Positions 59,357-64,000 of a stretch of 64,000 bases of DNA are shown piece by piece. The stretch comes from Deltaproteobacteria bacterium (GTDB lineage Bacteria > Myxococcota_A > UBA9160 > UBA6930), in contig JAJDAP010000079.1 in NCBI GenBank assembly GCA_029261795.1, forward strand, positions 1-64,000. The letters are read 5' to 3'. Below the pieces are notes generated by a model. That model worked only from the letters and a program-made list of their open reading frames with translations. It was not told where the DNA came from and did no database searches. A program made the translations under genes and the position numbers. Each line of letters starts with the position of its first letter. Position 1 is the stretch's first letter.

Positions 59357-61488
59357 GCCGCTCGGACCTGCGCGGTGCCGGCGCACGCCTTCGCTTCCTC
59401 GGGAGCTTGTTGGGTCTGTGCTTCCTGCTCCTCGCGGTCCGAGCCGCGCACTTGACGATCACGGATCCCCGCGGCGCCGAGCGGGGACGCGCCCAGACCG
59501 GCACGGTGCTGCGTGTCGCTACCGCACGAGGCGCCATCGTCGACCGACTCGGTGCCGAGTTGGCGGTAACGATGCCAGCGCCGTCGGTCTACGCAGTGCC
59601 CTCCGAAATCACCGACCTCGATGCCGCTGCAGCCGGCCTCGCGAAAGCACTCGGCCGCGATGCCAGCGGGATTCGCAAACGCCTGACGGAGGCCAGCTCA
59701 TTCGTCTTCGTGGCCCGTTGGTTGCCCGAGAAGGAAGCCCGCGCCGTCGAGGCCCTCGGTCTCTCCGGCGTCGGCATCGTCGCAGAACCGCGGCGCACCT
59801 ACCCCCTCGGCGAAATGGCCGGACGCTTGCTGGGCTTCGCGAATATCGATGGCGAAGGCATCCGCGGCATCGAGCAGGGCGAAGACGAATGGTTGCGCGG
59901 CCAGGACCGGAGAATCGCGCTGGAGCGTGACGCGCGGGGCCGCCTGCTCGCGCCCGGTGGCGTCGACCCGCGCGCGACGGCCGGAGGCGATGTCGCGCTC
60001 ACCATCGATAGCGCGCTCCAGGCCGAGACCGAGCACGCGCTTGCAGATGTGGTGAAGATGACGGGCGCGGCCGGCGGGGTCGTCGTGGCGATGGATCCGG
60101 CCACCGGTGACATCCTCGCCGTCGCTGAATCCCCGGTGCTGGACCCGGCGAGTTTTCGCACGACGCCCTACCCGCTCACCGGCTCCCGGGCGTTCCTCGA
60201 AGCGGACGAGCCGGGTTCCGTCCTGAAGCTCGCCGTGGTGGGCGCCGCGCTCCAAGCCGACGTCCTCGCAGCCGACGAGTTGATCGATTGTGAGGAGGGC
60301 TCCTACCGCGTCCCCGGCAAGACACTTCACGACGCGAAGCCCCACGGGCTTCTCGACCCCGCTGGCATCCTGCGCGTCTCGTCGAACATTGGCGCCGCCA
60401 AGATCGGCGAACGCCTGACACCAGAGCGCCATCATGCGGCCCTACGAGCGCTCGGCTTCGGCGCACCCACGGGCAGTGGCTTCCCCAGCGAATCCGCCGG
60501 CCTGTTGCGGGCGCCCGAGGGTTGGCGACCCCTCGATCAGGCCACGATCTCGTTTGGCCAGGGCATCAACGTGACGCCTGTACAGCTGGCCGCCGCCGGG
60601 GTGGCGGTCGCCAACGGCGGAACCTGGCGGACACCCCGCCTCATCTCTGCACGGCGCCGGCCCGGCGAGGACTGGGTTCCCGAGCCGACTGGCGCCACCC
60701 ACAGCGCCCTGTCTCGGAAGGTCGCCGATCAGCTTCGCGAGATGCTCGTGACCGTGACCCAGGACGATGGCACGGCCAGCCACGCCACCCTCGACAACGT
60801 CGCGGTGGCCGGCAAGACCGGCACCGCCCAGAAGTTCGACCCGATCGCGGGCGCCTATTCGAACAGCGACTATCAAGGCTGGTTTCTGGGCATGGCTCCT
60901 GCCGCGGACCCGCAGGTCGTGATCGTTGCCATGATCGACGAGCCGCGCGGGCGCTCCCACGGCGGTGGTGCCACGGCCGCGCCCCTGTTCGCCCGGGTCG
61001 CCACAGCCGCTCTCGCGCGGAACGCGATCGTGACGACCCCGCGACACGACGTGCCAGCCATGGCGCGGGTCGATGGCAGTGAGCCGACGAGGTCGGCCGC
61101 CGTCAGCACGGCGCCTCCGGTGGAGCCGGAGCCCGCGGCGGCGCCGGAGCCGGCGGCCATCGTGGAGACGACGACCCCTGCGCCCGTCGTGCCCGACCGG
61201 CCCGCTAGCGGCAACATCGAAGTCATCCTCGCCAGGCCCGAGAAGGCCCCTGCTGCGAGTCCTTCGGCGTTGCGGCCCACGCCCGAAATCAGCTGGCTCG
61301 GCGACCGCGTGCTGCTTCCGGACTTGCGGGGTCTAACCCCGAAACAGGTGAAGGAGATCACGGACACGGTGCCCTTCTCGCTGGAGATTCGAGGGGACGG
61401 CAGAGTGGTTTCGCAGGTTCCGGCACCCGGGACCATCCTCGGCGTAGATGCACCGTTGCGACTGACGCTCGGAGGAGACGAAGGGTGA
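59353..61488 (+). CDS. ftsI: Septal peptidoglycan transpeptidase FtsI (PBP3) with PASTA domain
   Basis: A 711-aa class B penicillin-binding protein. An N-terminal membrane helix is followed by the dimerisation domain and the transpeptidase with SVLK (S289-K292), SSN (343-345) and KTG (488-490). A Pro/Ala/Glu-rich linker (about 585-625) leads to one C-terminal PASTA domain (LLPDLRGLTPKQVKEITD). PASTA domains are typical of Gram-positive and spore PBPs but also occur in deltaproteobacteria. It crosslinks septal wall. ATG overlaps ftsL; stop overlaps murE. Confidence 0.94.
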   Translation: MSRSDLRGAGARLRFLGSLLGLCFLLLAVRAAHLTITDPRGAERGRAQTGTVLRVATARGAIVDRLGAELAVTMPAPSVYAVPSEITDLDAAAAGLAKALGRDASGIRKRLTEASSFVFVARWLPEKEARAVEALGLSGVGIVAEPRRTYPLGEMAGRLLGFANIDGEGIRGIEQGEDEWLRGQDRRIALERDARGRLLAPGGVDPRATAGGDVALTIDSALQAETEHALADVVKMTGAAGGVVVAMDPATGDILAVAESPVLDPASFRTTPYPLTGSRAFLEADEPGSVLKLAVVGAALQADVLAADELIDCEEGSYRVPGKTLHDAKPHGLLDPAGILRVSSNIGAAKIGERLTPERHHAALRALGFGAPTGSGFPSESAGLLRAPEGWRPLDQATISFGQGINVTPVQLAAAGVAVANGGTWRTPRLISARRRPGEDWVPEPTGATHSALSRKVADQLREMLVTVTQDDGTASHATLDNVAVAGKTGTAQKFDPIAGAYSNSDYQGWFLGMAPAADPQVVIVAMIDEPRGRSHGGGATAAPLFARVATAALARNAIVTTPRHDVPAMARVDGSEPTRSAAVSTAPPVEPEPAAAPEPAAIVETTTPAPVVPDRPASGNIEVILARPEKAPAASPSALRPTPEISWLGDRVLLPDLRGLTPKQVKEITDTVPFSLEIRGDGRVVSQVPAPGTILGVDAPLRLTLGGDEG

Positions 61489-62993
61489 AGTGGTCCAGAC
61501 TCCTCGAAGGACTCGGCGCGGAATTGCACGGCGCCGACGATCCGATCATCCGCGGCATCGCCTACGACTCGCGAGCCGTTTCTCCGGGTGACTGCTTCGT
61601 CGCCTTGCGCGGCGAGTTGGCCGACGGACATGACTACGTCGACACGGCACTTCGTCTGGGCGCGGTCGCGCTGCTGCTCGAGGAGCCGCGCGAAGCGCCG
61701 GTACCGGTTGCCATCGCCGCGGACAGCCGACGCATGCTGGCTCCCCTGGCTGCGCGTTTCTTCGGCTCCCCGGCCAGCGAGCTGTCCTTGCTGGGCGTCA
61801 CCGGCACCAATGGCAAGACCAGCACGACCTACCTGGTCGAGGCGATCCTGCGCGCAGCGGGCCGGAATCCGGGATTGATCGGAACCGTCGAGATTCGTTA
61901 TGCGGACGAGCACGAGCGCGCGGTGAACACGACACCGGAGAGTCTCGACCTGCAGCGCACCCTGCGCGCCATGCGGACTGCCGGCGTCGACGCGGTCGCG
62001 ATGGAAGTTTCCTCCCATGGCCTCGCCCTGGGTCGCGTCGAGGGCTGCCGATTCGCCGTCGCCGCGGTCACCAACGTGACCCAGGACCATCTCGACTTTC
62101 ACGAGACGATGGAGGGCTACCGCGATGCCAAGGCGCGCCTGTTCGATGCGTACCTCACCGAGGGCGGCTGCGCGGTGATCAATATCGACGATCCATCGGC
62201 GCCCACCTTCCTCGCCGCCGCCGAGCGCCGAGGCGCGCGCATCCTCCGCGTGAGTCGGGCTCCGGGCTCGGACGCCGAGATCCGGCTCCTCACTGCCGAG
62301 TACACCTTGACTGGGACGCGGGCCAGGGTCGCTGTCGGCGCGGACGAGTTCGAGATTTCGCTGCCCTTGCTAGGCGACTTCAACGTCGAGAACGCGCTCG
62401 TGGCCATCGGCGTCGGCGCTGCACTCGGGCTGTCGGGCGACGTCTTGGCGCGGGGAGTCGACGCCTGCCCGCAGGTTCCGGGGCGCATGGAGCGCGTCGG
62501 AGCCGAGATCGAAGGAGCACCCACGTTGCTGGTCGACTACGCCCACACGCCCGATGCGGTGGACAAGTTGCTGCGCGCCGTGCGGCCACTCGCCAAGGGT
62601 CGCTTGATCACCGTGTTCGGCTGTGGCGGCGATCGCGACCGAACCAAGCGACCGCTGATGGCCGAAGCCGCCGCGTTCTCCAGCGATCGCGCCATTGCCA
62701 CCAGCGACAACCCGCGCACGGAGGATCCCGCGCGCATTCTCGCCGATGTCGAGGCCGGACTCGGCTCGATGAGCGCGGTGTCGGCCGAAGCACTCGACAG
62801 CACCGAACGCGGCTGCACCACGATCCTGGATCGCCGCGAAGCCATCGACCTGGCCGTCAGGATTGCCGGGCCCGACGACGCGGTCGTGATCGCGGGCAAG
62901 GGGCACGAGGACTATCAGATCATCGGACGGGAGAAGCTCCCCTTCGATGATCGCGAAGAAGCGGCCCGTGCCCTGCGGAGGCACCGCTCGTGA
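61485..62993 (+). CDS. murE: UDP-MurNAc-L-Ala-D-Glu:meso-diaminopimelate ligase MurE
   Basis: A 502-aa Mur ligase. GVTGTNGKTST is the ATP loop (about 104-114), MEVSSHGLALGRV the central-domain signature, and DNPRTEDP (about 407-414) is the motif that selects meso-diaminopimelate over lysine. So the wall is of the DAP type. GTG 61485 overlaps the ftsI stop (GTGA), and its stop overlaps the murF start. Confidence 0.95.
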   Translation: MKWSRLLEGLGAELHGADDPIIRGIAYDSRAVSPGDCFVALRGELADGHDYVDTALRLGAVALLLEEPREAPVPVAIAADSRRMLAPLAARFFGSPASELSLLGVTGTNGKTSTTYLVEAILRAAGRNPGLIGTVEIRYADEHERAVNTTPESLDLQRTLRAMRTAGVDAVAMEVSSHGLALGRVEGCRFAVAAVTNVTQDHLDFHETMEGYRDAKARLFDAYLTEGGCAVINIDDPSAPTFLAAAERRGARILRVSRAPGSDAEIRLLTAEYTLTGTRARVAVGADEFEISLPLLGDFNVENALVAIGVGAALGLSGDVLARGVDACPQVPGRMERVGAEIEGAPTLLVDYAHTPDAVDKLLRAVRPLAKGRLITVFGCGGDRDRTKRPLMAEAAAFSSDRAIATSDNPRTEDPARILADVEAGLGSMSAVSAEALDSTERGCTTILDRREAIDLAVRIAGPDDAVVIAGKGHEDYQIIGREKLPFDDREEAARALRRHRS

Positions 62994-64000
62994 GCGTGCG
63001 ATTCGACGTGGCAGCGTTGATGCGCTGGGTCGGCGGTCGACTCGATCGCGGCACCCCCGGGACCCGCCTCTCGGGTGTCTCGACCGACACCCGAGCAGAT
63101 CTGCGGGAATTGTTGTTCGTCGCGATCCGGGGGCCCAACCATGACGCCCACGCCTACCTGGCAGATGCCATCGCCGGCGGTGCTGGCGCGCTGCTGGTGG
63201 AGTCGGTGGCCACGGTACCCGAGGGCGCGACGCTGCCGATTCTGCAGGTTCCGGATACGACCCTGGCGTTGGGCTCCGCCGCGGCTGGCCATCGCGGCGA
63301 CTTCGACGGGCCCGTCATCGCCATCACCGGCAGCAACGGCAAGACGACGACCAAGGAGATGTGCGCCGCGATCCTCTCGGTGAGCCGGGTGACGCACAAG
63401 AACCGCGGCAACCTGAACAATGCCTACGGCCTGCCGCTGACGTTGCTGGGCCGGGAATCCGAACATCAGGTGCTGGTCGTCGAGATCGGCATGAACCACC
63501 GAGGCGAGATCGCTCCGCTGGCAAGCATTGCAGCGCCCACGGTCGGCGTGATCACGAACGTGGGCACCGCACACATCGAACACCTGGGAAGCCGCGAGGA
63601 GATCGCGCTCGAGAAAGGCGACCTGGTCGCCGCGCTCTCCGCGGAAGCGACCGCGGTCCTGAATGCCGACGACGCCCTCGTCTCCGAACAGGCCGCGCGC
63701 ACGAATGCACAGGTCGTGACGTTCGGCATCGATGCCGATGCGACGGTGCGTGCCGAGCAGATCGTCGACCACGGCGGTGACTTCAGCTTCCGACTGGTCG
63801 CGCCCGAAGGCTCGACGGACATCCGGATCGCCGGACTCGGCGTTCCGACCGTCAGCAACGCACTCGCTGCCGCCGCTGCGGCGCTGGCTGCGGGCACGTC
63901 GCTCGGCGATCTCGGCCCGGGCCTCGCGGCCTATCAACCCGAGTCCGGCCGCATGGCGATGCGCGTCCTCGCGAACGGCATCACGCTCGTCGACGATTCC
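62990..64000 (+). CDS. murF: UDP-MurNAc-pentapeptide synthetase MurF, cut by window end
   Basis: The first 337 codons of murF, open to the last base; absent from the ORF track because no stop lies inside. GTG 62990 overlaps the murE stop (GTGA). ITGSNGKTTTKEM is the ATP loop, KNRGNLNNAYGLP and EIGMNHRGEI are typical of MurF, and ITNVGTAHIEHLGS follows. It adds D-Ala-D-Ala to the UDP-tripeptide. The remaining C-terminal domain (about 120 residues) is outside the window. Confidence 0.93.
   Translation, partial: MSVRFDVAALMRWVGGRLDRGTPGTRLSGVSTDTRADLRELLFVAIRGPNHDAHAYLADAIAGGAGALLVESVATVPEGATLPILQVPDTTLALGSAAAGHRGDFDGPVIAITGSNGKTTTKEMCAAILSVSRVTHKNRGNLNNAYGLPLTLLGRESEHQVLVVEIGMNHRGEIAPLASIAAPTVGVITNVGTAHIEHLGSREEIALEKGDLVAALSAEATAVLNADDALVSEQAARTNAQVVTFGIDADATVRAEQIVDHGGDFSFRLVAPEGSTDIRIAGLGVPTVSNALAAAAAALAAGTSLGDLGPGLAAYQPESGRMAMRVLANGITLVDDS

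Overview
The window is strongly GC-rich and gene-dense. It belongs to a Gram-negative bacterium, shown by a TonB-dependent outer-membrane receptor, lipoproteins, a System I (Ccm) cytochrome c maturation operon, PlsB, an MJ0042/DUF3426 protein, and a dcw cluster whose MurE carries the meso-DAP signature. Coenzyme F420 genes, a deoxyhypusine-synthase-like enzyme, a PhaR-type regulator, an MJ0042 protein and two REP-type tyrosine transposases together point to an uncultivated deltaproteobacterial-type lineage (Myxococcota/Desulfobacterota/Binatota sphere). That placement is inference. No rRNA, tRNA or CRISPR array was seen.

Layout. 1-1504: end of cofD, then cofC and cofE (F420), joined by 4-bp overlaps. 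1505-2715: a RAYT transposase in a repeat-rich patch. 2716-7443: engB, a CobW-type GTPase, gltX and a DHS-like gene. 7457-10928: a putative metal locus (TonB receptor, small secreted protein, divergent CDF exporter). 10936-12087: aminotransferase. 12238-18777: the ccm operon ccmE-F-[CcmI-like zinc-ribbon protein]-A-B-C-D, including a 43-aa ccmD missing from the ORF track. 18778-27754: a zinc-ribbon protein, a small protein, two SDRs, hisI-hisG-nudix, plsB, and five arms of a ~40-bp repeat. One pair of arms brackets a second RAYT and another pair forms a perfect 88-bp palindrome. 27790-32405: GNAT, biotin carrier protein, ffh, LysM transglycosylase. 32428-41580 (minus): phosphatase, rlmN-trmB, sppA, VWA protein, MoxR ATPase, M48 protease, 2-phosphoglycerate-kinase-like protein. 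41959-47130: a ParA ATPase fused to a CBM48-like domain, a partner with elastin-like VPGTG repeats, an ECF sigma factor, a hydrolase, a frameshifted EI24/CysZ-like gene and a SurA_N-DsbA fusion lipoprotein. 47170-56921: phosphomannomutase, tatA, a 167-bp MITE-like hairpin element, MJ0042 protein, an arsA-like pair, phaR, acyltransferase, epimerase, HDAC-family deacetylase. 57212-64000: dcw cluster mraZ-rsmH-ftsL-ftsI-murE-murF (murF cut by the window end), with a 10-bp-periodic MraZ operator.

How it works together. Most of the content is core housekeeping (translation, SRP, heme delivery to cytochromes, wall synthesis, phospholipid and histidine synthesis) in tightly overlapping operons. The unusual parts are the RAYT/repeat family, whose repeat supplies the transposase stop codon, the ParA-CBM48 fusion with its repeat-bearing neighbour, the MITE-like element that supplies the tatA stop codon, the CxxxF variant CcmE, and a set of apparently leaderless genes.
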